Source of the DNA: Betaproteobacteria bacterium
GTDB lineage: Bacteria > Pseudomonadota > Gammaproteobacteria > Burkholderiales > Burkholderiaceae_C
NCBI GenBank assembly: GCA_009921265.1
Contig: RFYV01000001.1
Coordinates: 62,001 to 126,000, forward strand
Direction of reading: 5' to 3'
DNA length: 64,000 nucleotides
Positions 38,959 through 48,035 of this stretch are shown here, piece after piece. The notes under the pieces are model-generated. The model searched no databases. It saw only the letters and a program-made list of their open reading frames with translations, and was not told the origin of the DNA. The first letter of the stretch is position 1, and every line of letters starts with the position of its first letter. The position numbers were made by a program, and so were the translations under genes.

Positions 38959-39378
38959 ATGTCTATCAAACTCGTGATCTATGCACTCTTAGCTTGTACT
39001 TTTTATGGTGCGACGCCTGCATGTGCGGAATGGAGTGAACTTCTCAAGGAGGAAGAAGCGACCTATTTTTATGACAAAGAGGCGATCAAAGCCGTGCACG
39101 TTACACGTTTTGCTTGGACCTTGATCGATTTACCCAAAGCGGCCAAAAGCCCATTTGGCGACAACTACCAATCCGCGATGTCTAGATTTCGGGTGCATTG
39201 CAAGCTCGATACATTTTCAAAAGTGGCCGAGAGTTTGTTTGAAAAACCTCTCGGCAAAGGCAAAGAAACGGTCGTCTTCGATGAAATGGATATCCATGTT
39301 CGAATTCGTGACTTTGCAATTCGACCCGGTACGTATATTGCGGCACTAAAAAAACAAATTTGCGATAGCACTGGTTAA
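38959..39378 (+). CDS. Small exported protein, surface-adhesin-E-like
   Basis: A 139-aa protein with a clear signal peptide (KLVIYALLACTFYGATPACA, cleavage after ACA). The mature part, WSELLKEEEATYFYDKEAI, AWTLIDLPKAAKSPFGDNYQS, FRVHCKLDTF and a closing Cys, follows the pattern of the surface-adhesin protein E family (W near the N-terminus, YxD, central Trp, two Cys). Likely periplasmic or surface-exposed; no experimental function can be assigned. A stand-alone gene between ridA and the decayed comEC. Confidence 0.6.
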   Translation: MSIKLVIYALLACTFYGATPACAEWSELLKEEEATYFYDKEAIKAVHVTRFAWTLIDLPKAAKSPFGDNYQSAMSRFRVHCKLDTFSKVAESLFEKPLGKGKETVVFDEMDIHVRIRDFAIRPGTYIAALKKQICDSTG

Positions 39379-39451
39379 GCACTTCTGCATCTAAATTTCC
39401 CCGTTCGATTCGCTCATCGATTCATGAGCGTCATTCAGCAGGGGGTTTTTA

Positions 39452-39933
39452 TTGGTTAATTCAATTTGGATAACGCCACTGTGTGTGTCTTGGGTGTTAG
39501 GCGCGGAATTGCAACTTCAGCAATCGAGTTTGTGGGCATTAGAGATTGACTGGTTGTTTTTTGGTGTCGCAAGTATAGTTTTTATTTTTTCATTGCGATT
39601 TTTTAAAAATATATTGAAAACCATACTTACCTGTATCACCATGATGTTAATTTCGATTGCGCTAATTAATTTATGCTCATATTTTTATTTAAAAACGGCA
39701 CTTGAACCGACTATCGAATGCGTTGATGTAATGGTGCAAGGTATGGTGACACACATACCGAAAAAAATGAAAACGGCGTGCGATTTATATTTCAAGTAGA
39801 AAAACGTGGCGTATTGATGATGCGCAATCGATTGAAATTCCACCCTTGATATTAATCAGTTGATATCAATCGTAAACTATTCGCGTGGGTGACTACTTCT
39901 ACTCAATCTATCTCCTGCTCTAATCTTGTAGAT
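39452..39933 (+). pseudogene. comEC: Decayed N-terminus of ComEC/Rec2 (DNA-uptake channel)
   Basis: An open frame from TTG 39452 (GGGGG upstream) gives a membrane-rich start, SWVLGAELQLQQSSLWAL, with further spans, then VDVMVQGMVTHIP at 39752. After an A7 tract (39761-39767) the text continues in another frame as NENGVRFIFQVEKRG, and after a second shift near 39811 as IDDAQSIEIPPLILIS, a TGA at 39861 where Trp is expected, then YQS. This sequence of elements (xVxVxGxVxxLP, gxRFxFxVe, vPxxixLsWY) is the N-terminal DUF4131 domain of ComEC as I know it from Burkholderiales. The remaining several hundred codons (competence domain, MBL domain) are absent. Recognised from memory of the family, not by search. 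Confidence 0.55.
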
Positions 39934-39944
39934 AATGCAAATAA

Positions 39945-40342
39945 TGGTAACAATACAAAAATTCAAATAATTTTGAGGCAATGTTTACAGAATTAGGTAT
40001 AACTGACTTTGATAAATTGAAATTAGTTACTAAAATTTTTGGCTTTGAATTTGAAGAAAATAATCAAGAAAAAATTAATGAATCCCGTAAGATGATAAAT
40101 ACTAAAGTCGTTACAAAAAAGCAGTTGCAAACACTACGCTTCAAGCTTTTGGGTCGTTATTTTCTAGTCAATTTAATGTGGCTGAGCCACAGGTTACATC
40201 TACATGGGTTGAATTAATCAATGAATGGCTTAAAAACCCACATGTAGTTAAAACTCAAGATATTTTTGTACCTTATCTTAAAAATAAACATCCAAACGGA
40301 ACTTTTATTACTCCTCAGATATCATCTAAAAGTAATAATTAA
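39945..40342 (+). pseudogene. Frameshifted hypothetical gene with A AAA AAG site
   Basis: An ATG at 39981 opens a frame reading FTELGITDFDKLKLVTKIFG and on to NTKVVTKK. At 40115-40121 the sequence A AAA AAG occurs in exactly the phase of a -1 slippery heptamer. The zero frame then turns unconvincing and stops at 40215, while the -1 frame gives a coherent run (AVANTTLQAFGSLFSSQFN, VTSTWVELINEWLKNPHVV, DIFVPYLKNKHPNGTFITPQ) to the TAA at 40340. The combined product would be about 120 aa. The frame is open upstream of the ATG as far as about 39945, and another coding-like frame precedes it, so the true start is unclear. No family recognised; AT-rich. Single-base loss is the simplest reading; programmed frameshifting is possible. 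Confidence 0.5.
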
Positions 40343-40343
40343 T

Positions 40344-42929
40344 CTAAACCACCAACTCCTCCCCAGGATTTGATACCCGTTTATTGATATGGCCCAAGGC
40401 TTGTTCTACTTGATCGATCAAGATCAAGCATAAGTCGCCTTTTCCTAATTTGCTTAACGCCATATCAATCGCTGAAAATTCACCTCTGATTTCTTCTATT
40501 TTTTTGGTGCGTTTTGCGCCTTTTAATCCATCTCTGAGTAACGCCAATACTTCTCCGTCTTCTCTGCCGCGTTGGCAATCGTCTTGATACAGAACCACGT
40601 CATCGAACGCTTCGCCGATGATGCGTGACTGTTCTCTGATGTCTTCATCGCGTCGATCGCCCGCACCACTGATAACAACACTGCGTCGTTGTGCAGGCAT
40701 GTTTTCAACGGCTTGTACCAATGCTTTGATGGCGTCGGGGTTGTGTCCGTAGTCGGCAATCACGGTGGCGCCTTTGTATTCAAAAACATTAAAGCGCCCT
40801 GGTACGGCTTGCGCGTCGCTGATAAATGTGGCGAGTCCTGCGCAAATCGAGTCCCATGAAATACCAACAGCCCATGCGGCGGCAATCGCGGCCATTGCGT
40901 TTTCTATTTGAAATCCAATCGCGCCACCCAAGGTAACGGGTATCGCTGACAGTGGAATGCGCACTTGCATTTTTCCTTGCATCGCCACCACTTGATCTTC
41001 TTCGACAAACACCACGCGTTTGCCTTGTGCGCGGTGCGTTGCAATCACGGGGTGATGCGAGTCCAATGCAAAAAATGTCACTTGACCAGGGCAGTGCGCG
41101 GCCATTGCAACCACAATCGGGTCGGCTGCATTAAGAACACCCATGCCGTTTTTGGAAACGTTTTGAACAATGACGCGTTTGAGGACGGCTAAATCTTCAA
41201 CCGTAGAAATATAGTTGAGCCCTAAGTGATCGCCTTTGCCAATGTTGGTAACGACAGCCACAGAGCATCGATCAAATGCAAGTCCTTCGCGCAACATGCC
41301 GCCTCGTGCGGTTTCTAATACGGCGGCGTCAACGTCGGGATGCATCAATACACTGCGCGCACTGAGTGGTCCGCTGCAGTCACCGCTATCGATTTGTCTT
41401 TCTTGAATATACACACCGTCGGTGTTGGTCATGCCCACGCGCATACCACTGGTACGCAACAAATGCGCGGTTAAACGCACTGTGGTTGTTTTTCCGTTGG
41501 TTCCTGTAACTGCAATCACTGGAACGCGTGCATCGTCCCCATCGGGAAACATGGCTTGTATGACGGCTTCACCGACATTGCGTCCTTTGCCAAAAGAGGG
41601 GCTGAGATGCATGCGAAGACCAGGAGCTGCGTTGACTTCAACAATGCCGCCCGATTGCTCTTCGAGTGGCCGCAAAATACTTTCGCACACCACATCAACG
41701 CCACAAATATCCAAGCCCACCATTTGTGCTGCCATGATGGCGTTGGCAGCTACATCGGGATGCACGTCGTCGGTGACGTCGGTGGCTGTACCGCCTGTAG
41801 AGAGATTGGCGTTGTTGCGCAAAATCACGCGCGTACCTTTGGCAGCAACGCTCTCTGCTGTGTAGCCTTGTTCCTTGAGTCGATTGATGGCGACTTCATC
41901 AAAACGAATTTTGGTGAGCGATGTGGCGTGACCATCACCACGCCTTGGATCTGCGTTGACTTTGTCAACGAGTTGTCTAATGGTCAGTTTGCCGTCGCCA
42001 ACAACAAGTGGAGGTTCGCGACGTGATGCCGCTACTAATTTGTCGCCTACTACTAACAATCGGTAGTCGCTTCCTGGGAGGTAACGCTCGACCATGATGT
42101 CGTTACGAAATTGCAATGCATTGTTGAATGCTCCGATGACGTCTTCTTTGGTTTTGAGATTGACGGCAACGCCTTTACCTTGATTGCCATCGCGTGGTTT
42201 GACAACAACAGGCAAACCGATGTCTTGTGCGGCACGCCATGCGTCTTCTGCGTCTTCGACGGGTCTTCCCATGGGCACGGGTACGCCTGCGGCATTGAGT
42301 AATTTTTTGGTGAGTTCTTTGTCTTGCGCGATGGATTCTGCAATCGCACTGCTTGAATCAATTTCTGCGGCTTGAATGCGTCGTTGTTTGCGACCCCATC
42401 CAAATTGCACCATACTGCCTTCGGTTAATCTTCGAAATGGAATGCCTCTGTTGATCGCTGCATCAACTATTGATGCAGTGGAGGGACCGAGGCGAATTTC
42501 TTCGTCAAGTTGACGCAGGTTTTGTAATGCAGAGTCAATGTCAAAGTGGCCTGAGTTGGCTGCGGCTTCGCACAATTGAATGGCCAATTGCATGGCGAGT
42601 TTGCCAACCTGTTCTACGCTGTATTCAACGACCACTTGAAACAAACCTTGTTCTTGTGTGGCGGTGGTGCGACTGAATGTGACCGTGCATCCTGCTTCAA
42701 TTTGCAAATGCAAGGTGGATGATTCGATGGCGTGCGCCATGGTGGTGTGGCTTTTGCCGTCACCCGTGCGCATAGGGCCTACACCTGGAAAGAGGTGGCG
42801 CAAACGAGATTCGAACGCAGAGGTGAGTTTTAATTGTTCGGGTGTTTGACAACGCACCATGGCTTCGAAGGCGGTGTGTCGTGTCCAAAGATTAGGACCT
42901 CTGAGGGCTCTGATGCGTGTGACTTCCAT
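40344..42929 (-). CDS. cphA: Cyanophycin synthetase (complete form)
   Basis: An 861-aa enzyme that extends multi-L-arginyl-poly-L-aspartate, one ATP per amino acid. Order: N-terminal domain (residues 1-160), ATP-grasp domain that adds Asp (PVVVKPRDGNQGKGVAV, ERYLPGSDYRLLVVGDKLVAA, IVEVNAAPGLRMH), then a Mur-ligase-like domain that adds Arg, with the intact P-loop GTNGKTTT at residues 476-483 and a C-terminal Mur domain (VFEYKGATVIADYGHNPDAIKAL). Its ATG shares a base with the stop of the upstream paralogue, so translation is coupled. No cyanophycinase is in the window. Confidence 0.93.
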   Translation of the reverse strand: MEVTRIRALRGPNLWTRHTAFEAMVRCQTPEQLKLTSAFESRLRHLFPGVGPMRTGDGKSHTTMAHAIESSTLHLQIEAGCTVTFSRTTATQEQGLFQVVVEYSVEQVGKLAMQLAIQLCEAAANSGHFDIDSALQNLRQLDEEIRLGPSTASIVDAAINRGIPFRRLTEGSMVQFGWGRKQRRIQAAEIDSSSAIAESIAQDKELTKKLLNAAGVPVPMGRPVEDAEDAWRAAQDIGLPVVVKPRDGNQGKGVAVNLKTKEDVIGAFNNALQFRNDIMVERYLPGSDYRLLVVGDKLVAASRREPPLVVGDGKLTIRQLVDKVNADPRRGDGHATSLTKIRFDEVAINRLKEQGYTAESVAAKGTRVILRNNANLSTGGTATDVTDDVHPDVAANAIMAAQMVGLDICGVDVVCESILRPLEEQSGGIVEVNAAPGLRMHLSPSFGKGRNVGEAVIQAMFPDGDDARVPVIAVTGTNGKTTTVRLTAHLLRTSGMRVGMTNTDGVYIQERQIDSGDCSGPLSARSVLMHPDVDAAVLETARGGMLREGLAFDRCSVAVVTNIGKGDHLGLNYISTVEDLAVLKRVIVQNVSKNGMGVLNAADPIVVAMAAHCPGQVTFFALDSHHPVIATHRAQGKRVVFVEEDQVVAMQGKMQVRIPLSAIPVTLGGAIGFQIENAMAAIAAAWAVGISWDSICAGLATFISDAQAVPGRFNVFEYKGATVIADYGHNPDAIKALVQAVENMPAQRRSVVISGAGDRRDEDIREQSRIIGEAFDDVVLYQDDCQRGREDGEVLALLRDGLKGAKRTKKIEEIRGEFSAIDMALSKLGKGDLCLILIDQVEQALGHINKRVSNPGEELVV

Positions 42930-45133
42930 TAAGCATTCATCCTTGCAACTTGTTGGGCAACATCATCGGGTGTTTTGCCAAAATTTTTGAGACCTGCGCG
43001 TATGAGTAGCGGTGCGATGTCAAGTGCCCACGCGCTTGCAACAGCAGCGAGTAGTGTGGGCAGCTGAATGTTTTCTTTTTGGAGCAATTGTGCAATCGGT
43101 TCCATGTTGAGATGAAACAAAAGTGTTTCTTGATCGCCACGCGCCAAGGTGACGTGATTGTCTCTGAAATAAACTGTGCGCTTACCGCTGAGTTGATGTT
43201 TTTTGAGAACAGGATGGTTGGCATCGACCGAATAAAAAATAACTTCGCCATCGCACAAATCGGCCAACTCAACCACTTGCAGGTCTTGTGCATGCAAAAT
43301 GGCCGCGCCTTGTGGCAATACCAAATCAACTTGACTGCGCACCACGTTGCGAACTCCTTCAGGCGTGTGCACGTCGTGAATATCTAATCCTTGTGGGGTT
43401 GGCATATCAGTAACAACGCCGATGTGGCATCGATCGTAAGGTAGGCCATCATCTAATATATCCAAAGCGCTGGTTTCAAAAACAGCAGCATCAATTGCGC
43501 GATTGATGAGCAGTCGCTCTGCAATATCAAAACGTCGGGCGTCTTGTGTGCTAGTTTGTCGTTGATTCATATACAAACCATCTTGACAGGCCAAGCCTGT
43601 GCGATGACCGTTGAGATGCATCAACCATGCAATGAGATGACACAACAAACTGCTCTGTTGTGTGCCAATGACGCCAATCACAGGTATGCGTCCGTTTTGT
43701 TTGGGGTCAAACAAATGATCGGCGATGGCTTTGCCCACAGGGCGCACGTTGCCACTGGCGGGCTTGAGGTGCATGAGTAAACCAGGACCTGCATTGACTT
43801 CGACGATGGCGCCGCCCTGTTCTTGCAAGGGCTTTGAAATATCTTGTGCAACCAAATCGATGCCTGCGATATCTAAACCGATGATTCGAGCTGCTAATGC
43901 AACGACGTGTGCAACTTCAGGATGCACTTGATCGGTGACGTCGTGACTCATGTTGCCATTGCGTTGAACAATAACGACTCTGTCTTTTTCTGGAATGCAA
44001 TGAGCTTGCAAACCTTGTCTTTGTAATTCGAGCACAGCGTGTTGATGTTCGCTTAAGCGAATGGTGTCGAGTGGAAAATCTTCTTCTTCGCCACGACGAG
44101 GGTCGGAGTTGATTTGTGTTTCGATGAGTTGCTCAACTGTAGAGACACCATCGCCCGTAATAGTTGCTGTTTCGCCTTTGGCAGCTGCGACCACACGATT
44201 GCCCACTACCAACAAACGATGTTCGTCGCCACGAATGTATCGTTCAACCATGACTTCTGAGCCTTCGTTGATTGCTACGTGATAGGCCGCTTCAATATCG
44301 GTTTGTGAGTTGAGATCGAGTGCAACTCCACGTCCGTGATTGCCATCGATGGGTTTGACGACAACGGGCAGACCAATGTCTTGAGCGGCTTGCCATGCAT
44401 CGTTTGCGCTATGAACGATTTTACCTTGCGGAATAGGAACACCACATTGACTGAGTAATTGTTTGGTGAGGTCTTTGTCGCTAGAAATAGTTTCTGAAAT
44501 GGCGCTGGTGCGATCGGTTTCTGCTGTCCATATGCGTCGTTGTTTGGCGCCGTATCCGAGTTGCACCAAGTTGCCTTCGGTGAGTCTGATAAATGGAATG
44601 CCTCTGTCGGTGGCGGCGTCCACAATGCACGCGGTGCTCGGGCCCAAACACATGCGGTCGACCATAGCTTTAAATTGCGCAACTGTAGAAGCTAAATCGT
44701 AAGCTGTGTTGTTGATGGTGGCCATGACGATAGCGCGCGCTTTTTGCAAAGCCGCAATGCCAATTTCTTTTTGACGCGTGCGAATCACAACTTTGTAAAC
44801 ACCGCGCCCGGATGTTTCGCGTGCTTTTCCAAAACCAACTTGCATGCCTGCTAAGTTTTGTAATTCGATGGCCACATGTTCCATGATATGACCAGGCCAT
44901 GTACCTTCTTGTAATCGTTTTAAAAATCCGCCGCGCTCGCCAATGCCGCATCGGTGTTCGACCAAGCCTGGTAGCAAGGTATGGAGTCGATCATAAAAAC
45001 CTGCGATGGTGTTGGATGGATGGTTTTCAAGTTCGCCAATATCAACCCAAGCTTCAACCACAGGACGGTAGGTCCAGATGTTGGGGCCACGCAGGTAGCA
45101 CATGCGTAGAATTTGAATGTCTTGAAATGCCAT
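42929..45133 (-). CDS. Cyanophycin synthetase paralogue CphA' with degenerate ligase domain
   Basis: A 734-aa paralogue of the downstream cphA. The N-terminal and ATP-grasp domains are well kept (LPVVVKPIDGNHGRGVAL, ERYIRGDEHRLLVVGNRVVAA, IVEVNAGPGLLMH). The Mur-ligase domain has lost its P-loop: where the partner has GTNGKTTT this protein has GTQQSSLL (about residues 488-495). The protein also ends before the C-terminal Mur domain. It should therefore be able to catalyse at most the ATP-grasp (Asp) step. Two-gene cphA'-cphA loci are known from Burkholderiales such as Cupriavidus. First gene of the pair; 124 bp separate it from the divergent ABC gene. Confidence 0.85.
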   Translation of the reverse strand: MAFQDIQILRMCYLRGPNIWTYRPVVEAWVDIGELENHPSNTIAGFYDRLHTLLPGLVEHRCGIGERGGFLKRLQEGTWPGHIMEHVAIELQNLAGMQVGFGKARETSGRGVYKVVIRTRQKEIGIAALQKARAIVMATINNTAYDLASTVAQFKAMVDRMCLGPSTACIVDAATDRGIPFIRLTEGNLVQLGYGAKQRRIWTAETDRTSAISETISSDKDLTKQLLSQCGVPIPQGKIVHSANDAWQAAQDIGLPVVVKPIDGNHGRGVALDLNSQTDIEAAYHVAINEGSEVMVERYIRGDEHRLLVVGNRVVAAAKGETATITGDGVSTVEQLIETQINSDPRRGEEEDFPLDTIRLSEHQHAVLELQRQGLQAHCIPEKDRVVIVQRNGNMSHDVTDQVHPEVAHVVALAARIIGLDIAGIDLVAQDISKPLQEQGGAIVEVNAGPGLLMHLKPASGNVRPVGKAIADHLFDPKQNGRIPVIGVIGTQQSSLLCHLIAWLMHLNGHRTGLACQDGLYMNQRQTSTQDARRFDIAERLLINRAIDAAVFETSALDILDDGLPYDRCHIGVVTDMPTPQGLDIHDVHTPEGVRNVVRSQVDLVLPQGAAILHAQDLQVVELADLCDGEVIFYSVDANHPVLKKHQLSGKRTVYFRDNHVTLARGDQETLLFHLNMEPIAQLLQKENIQLPTLLAAVASAWALDIAPLLIRAGLKNFGKTPDDVAQQVARMNA

Positions 45134-45257
45134 GGAGTTAATAAAAATGGTGAAAAGGGTTAGAGGGCTTCTCAGTGGGGACTACAATTGCGTTTTGGCT
45201 GTTCATCGATGAAGGTGTTTCAGTCTGTCTCATGTGAGGCTGTTGACTTTTTATTAG

Positions 45258-47573
45258 GTGACCCCATTAAAAAGAATGAATTTGAATTACGAAACCGATT
45301 ACGCCGATGCGTCTTTGCCCTTAATGTGGCGCAGAGGTTTTGCATCTCAAGACCCCTCCAACCTTAACGCTTTGGCGTGGTTAGAGGTTGACCTTGATGC
45401 GCAACTGCATTTCAACAAAGGCATTCTGATTTTGACATCTTCGGGCGTGTGGTCCTGCGAGGCGGGGCAAGACCCCCAATCGGCCTGGTCGCATTGGCCA
45501 ATCACACCCGATATGCGCTTGGATTTGAGCGACTACGCGGGCGTTGGCACATTGGCACTTTTTAATGCAGATCAACGACTGGCCAGTTGGCGATTTACAT
45601 TAGGGCGCAATTTACGCGCAATTCAATTTCAAGAAATATTTGTTCAACAACTCGCTCAGCATTCGGGTCTTGAAAAAAAATCGCGCCCAGTAAATTTACG
45701 TTGTCCGCAATGCAAAGCACTTTTGGAGCGTGCGGGCGATGAATGCAAAACCTGTCAGCAAGAATTGTCTGAGTCCGTGTCGACTTGGGTGTTGTTTCGT
45801 TTGTGGCGATTTGCAAAACCCTATCAATCGCAATTGATCTGGGGATTTTTATTAACGCTGGCGTCCACCGCCGCAACCTTGGTGCCGCCTTATCTCACCA
45901 TGCCGCTCATGGATGACGTATTGATTCCGTTTCAAAACGGTCAGCACATCGACATCATGGTGGTGACTTGGTATTTGGTGGCATTGTTTGCCTCTGCTTT
46001 GGTTGCGTGGGGCTTGGGTTGGATTCGCACCTATATATTGGCCTTGGTGTCTGAGCGAATTGGTGCCGATTTGCGCACCACCGCGTATGAGCATTTGATG
46101 TTTTTGTCGCTCGAATATTTTGGTGGACGACGCACAGGTGATTTACTCAATCGAATTGGATCTGAAACCGATCGCTTGTGTTTGTTTTTATCCTTGCACT
46201 TGCTAGAGTTTGCAACCGATGTGTTGATGATTGTCATGACGGCAGCCATTTTATTTTCTATCGATCCTTGGTTGGCAACCGCCACTTTGTTGCCATTGCC
46301 TTTTATTGGTTGGTTGATTCATGTGGTGCGCGATCGATTGCGTACGGGTTTTGAAAAAATTGATCGAACATGGTCTGAAATCACCAATGTGTTGTCCGAC
46401 ACGATTCCTGGTATTCGCGTCGTCAAAGCATTTGCGCAAGAAAAAAGAGAAGCCGCGCGTTTTCGTGAAGCCAATCAACACAACTTAGCCGTTAACGATC
46501 GCATTAATTTTTTATGGTCTTTGTTTTCTCCCACGGTAACACTGCTCACTGAAGTTGGGTTGTTGGTGGTTTGGGCGTTTGGTATTTGGCAAGTTGCTAA
46601 TCACAAAATCACAGTGGGCGTGCTCACCGCATTTTTGGCTTATATCGGACGGTTTTATACGCGCCTCGATTCCATGAGTCGCATTGTGTCATTTACACAA
46701 AAAGCGGCGGCGGGTGCAAAACGAATTTTTGAAATTTTGGATCATGTGAGTAGCGTTCCAGAACCCGTTCGTCCGATCGCTTTAAAACACGTTCAAGGAC
46801 GTATTCAAATCAAGGACGCTGGTTTTCGATACGGTAACCGCACGGTGATTCGTGGACTCAATCTCAATATTGCGCCTGGGGAGATGATTGGCTTGGTGGG
46901 GCAGAGCGGTTCTGGCAAAAGTACATTAGTCAATTTAATTTGCCGCTTTTACGATCTATCTGAAGGCTCTATTTTGTTAGACGGTTTGGATATTCGAGAT
47001 TTGGCGCTCACAGATTTCCGAGGTCACATTGGTTTGGTATTGCAAGAGCCATTTTTATTTTTTGGAACGATTGCAGACAATATTGCTTACGGCAAACCGC
47101 AGGCGACGCGTGAAGAAGTCGTTGCTGCTGCCAGGGCAGCCCATGCTCACGAATTTATTTTACGCTTGCCGCAAGGCTACGACTCATTGGTGGGTGAGCG
47201 GGGTCAAGGTTTGTCGGGTGGTGAGAGGCAACGCATTTCGATTGCACGTGCTTTATTAATTGACCCACGTATTTTGATCATGGATGAAGCCACGTCTTCT
47301 GTGGATTCTGAAACCGAACAAGAAATTCAACGAGCCTTAGATAATTTGGTCAAAGGCAGAACTACGATTGCGATTGCGCATCGACTCTCGACATTGCAAC
47401 GCGCCGATCGCTTGGTGGTGATGGAGCAAGGTGAAATGGTGGAAGAGGGTACGCACGATTCGCTGATGCAAAAGCAGAGCGCATATTTTCGTTTGTACGA
47501 AGCGCAAGCGCGTCAAGCACAAGAAGATCAACAAGCGATGCAAGTGAAGGTTCATCGGGAGGCAGAGCTGTGA
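45258..47573 (+). CDS. Cyanophycin-locus ABC transporter (fused TMD-NBD)
   Basis: A 771-aa half-transporter. A soluble N-terminal part (1-140) leads to a zinc-ribbon-like CPQC...CKTC (Cys149, 152, 163, 166). Six membrane helices (about 184-460) follow, then the nucleotide-binding domain: Walker A GQSGSGKST near 550, signature LSGGERQR, Walker B ILIMDEATSS, then H-loop AIAHRLST. It is an exporter-type ABC protein; the extra N-terminal module is unusual for this class. Divergent from cphA'-cphA and overlapping the DUF1854 gene by 4 bp, it matches the ABC transporter known to accompany cyanophycin genes. Substrate unknown. GTG 45258 or ATG 45276 may be the start; neither has a good ribosome binding site. 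Confidence 0.85.
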   Translation: MTPLKRMNLNYETDYADASLPLMWRRGFASQDPSNLNALAWLEVDLDAQLHFNKGILILTSSGVWSCEAGQDPQSAWSHWPITPDMRLDLSDYAGVGTLALFNADQRLASWRFTLGRNLRAIQFQEIFVQQLAQHSGLEKKSRPVNLRCPQCKALLERAGDECKTCQQELSESVSTWVLFRLWRFAKPYQSQLIWGFLLTLASTAATLVPPYLTMPLMDDVLIPFQNGQHIDIMVVTWYLVALFASALVAWGLGWIRTYILALVSERIGADLRTTAYEHLMFLSLEYFGGRRTGDLLNRIGSETDRLCLFLSLHLLEFATDVLMIVMTAAILFSIDPWLATATLLPLPFIGWLIHVVRDRLRTGFEKIDRTWSEITNVLSDTIPGIRVVKAFAQEKREAARFREANQHNLAVNDRINFLWSLFSPTVTLLTEVGLLVVWAFGIWQVANHKITVGVLTAFLAYIGRFYTRLDSMSRIVSFTQKAAAGAKRIFEILDHVSSVPEPVRPIALKHVQGRIQIKDAGFRYGNRTVIRGLNLNIAPGEMIGLVGQSGSGKSTLVNLICRFYDLSEGSILLDGLDIRDLALTDFRGHIGLVLQEPFLFFGTIADNIAYGKPQATREEVVAAARAAHAHEFILRLPQGYDSLVGERGQGLSGGERQRISIARALLIDPRILIMDEATSSVDSETEQEIQRALDNLVKGRTTIAIAHRLSTLQRADRLVVMEQGEMVEEGTHDSLMQKQSAYFRLYEAQARQAQEDQQAMQVKVHREAEL

Positions 47574-48031
47574 ATTTTTCATTAAACATCGACGCTTGGG
47601 GTGTGTGGCATTTTCGTGATTCATCGGGTGATTTGCACGATCGCGTGGTAGTTGTGCGTGCGTTTCCTATTGGCGCTCCGCATCAATGCATTTCGATTCT
47701 TAATTCGGAAGGGCGAGAGTTGTTGTGGTTCGATGATTTAGCAACGCTGTCGCAAGAACAAAAAGATTCAGTTTTGCAAGCAGTGACACAACGCGAGTTT
47801 ATGCCTGAGATTGAAAAACTCAACGCAGTGAGTAGTTTTGTTGCGCCTTGCACTTGGTTTGTTAAAACCAATCGGGGTGAGGCTGAGTTTTTATTAAAGG
47901 GCGAGGAAGATATTCGCAGGCTCAGTAGTCAAACTTTGATTGTGGTCGATGCGCATGGCGTTCAGTTTTTAATTCGTGAGTTACCCTCGATGGACAGACA
48001 CAGTCGCAAACTACTCGATCGATTTTTATAA
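47570..48031 (+). CDS. Cyanophycin-associated DUF1854 protein
   Basis: A 153-aa soluble protein with the DUF1854 pattern: VVVRAFPIGAPHQCISILNSEGRELLWFDDLATL, REFMPEIEKLNAVSSF, CTWFVKTNRGEAEFLLKGEEDIRRL, and a closing GVQFLIRELPSMDRHSRKLLDRFL. No catalytic motif is visible. The 4-bp ATGA-type overlap with the ABC gene suggests a stoichiometric partner, perhaps a regulatory subunit of the transporter (inference). The family is repeatedly found next to cyanophycin synthetases. It converges on eptA with only 4 bp between stops. Confidence 0.85.
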   Translation: MNFSLNIDAWGVWHFRDSSGDLHDRVVVVRAFPIGAPHQCISILNSEGRELLWFDDLATLSQEQKDSVLQAVTQREFMPEIEKLNAVSSFVAPCTWFVKTNRGEAEFLLKGEEDIRRLSSQTLIVVDAHGVQFLIRELPSMDRHSRKLLDRFL

Positions 48032-48035
48032 ACGA

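Noticed and set aside
39846-39876. FNR-like TTGATATTAATCAG and TTGATATCAA palindromes
   Set aside because: They lie in the decayed AT-rich island, where such AT palindromes arise easily; no intact gene starts close downstream.
40344-45133. Recent tandem duplication of cphA
   Set aside because: The two proteins are too diverged (domain loss, different P-loop) and the cphA'-cphA pair is a known Burkholderiales arrangement.
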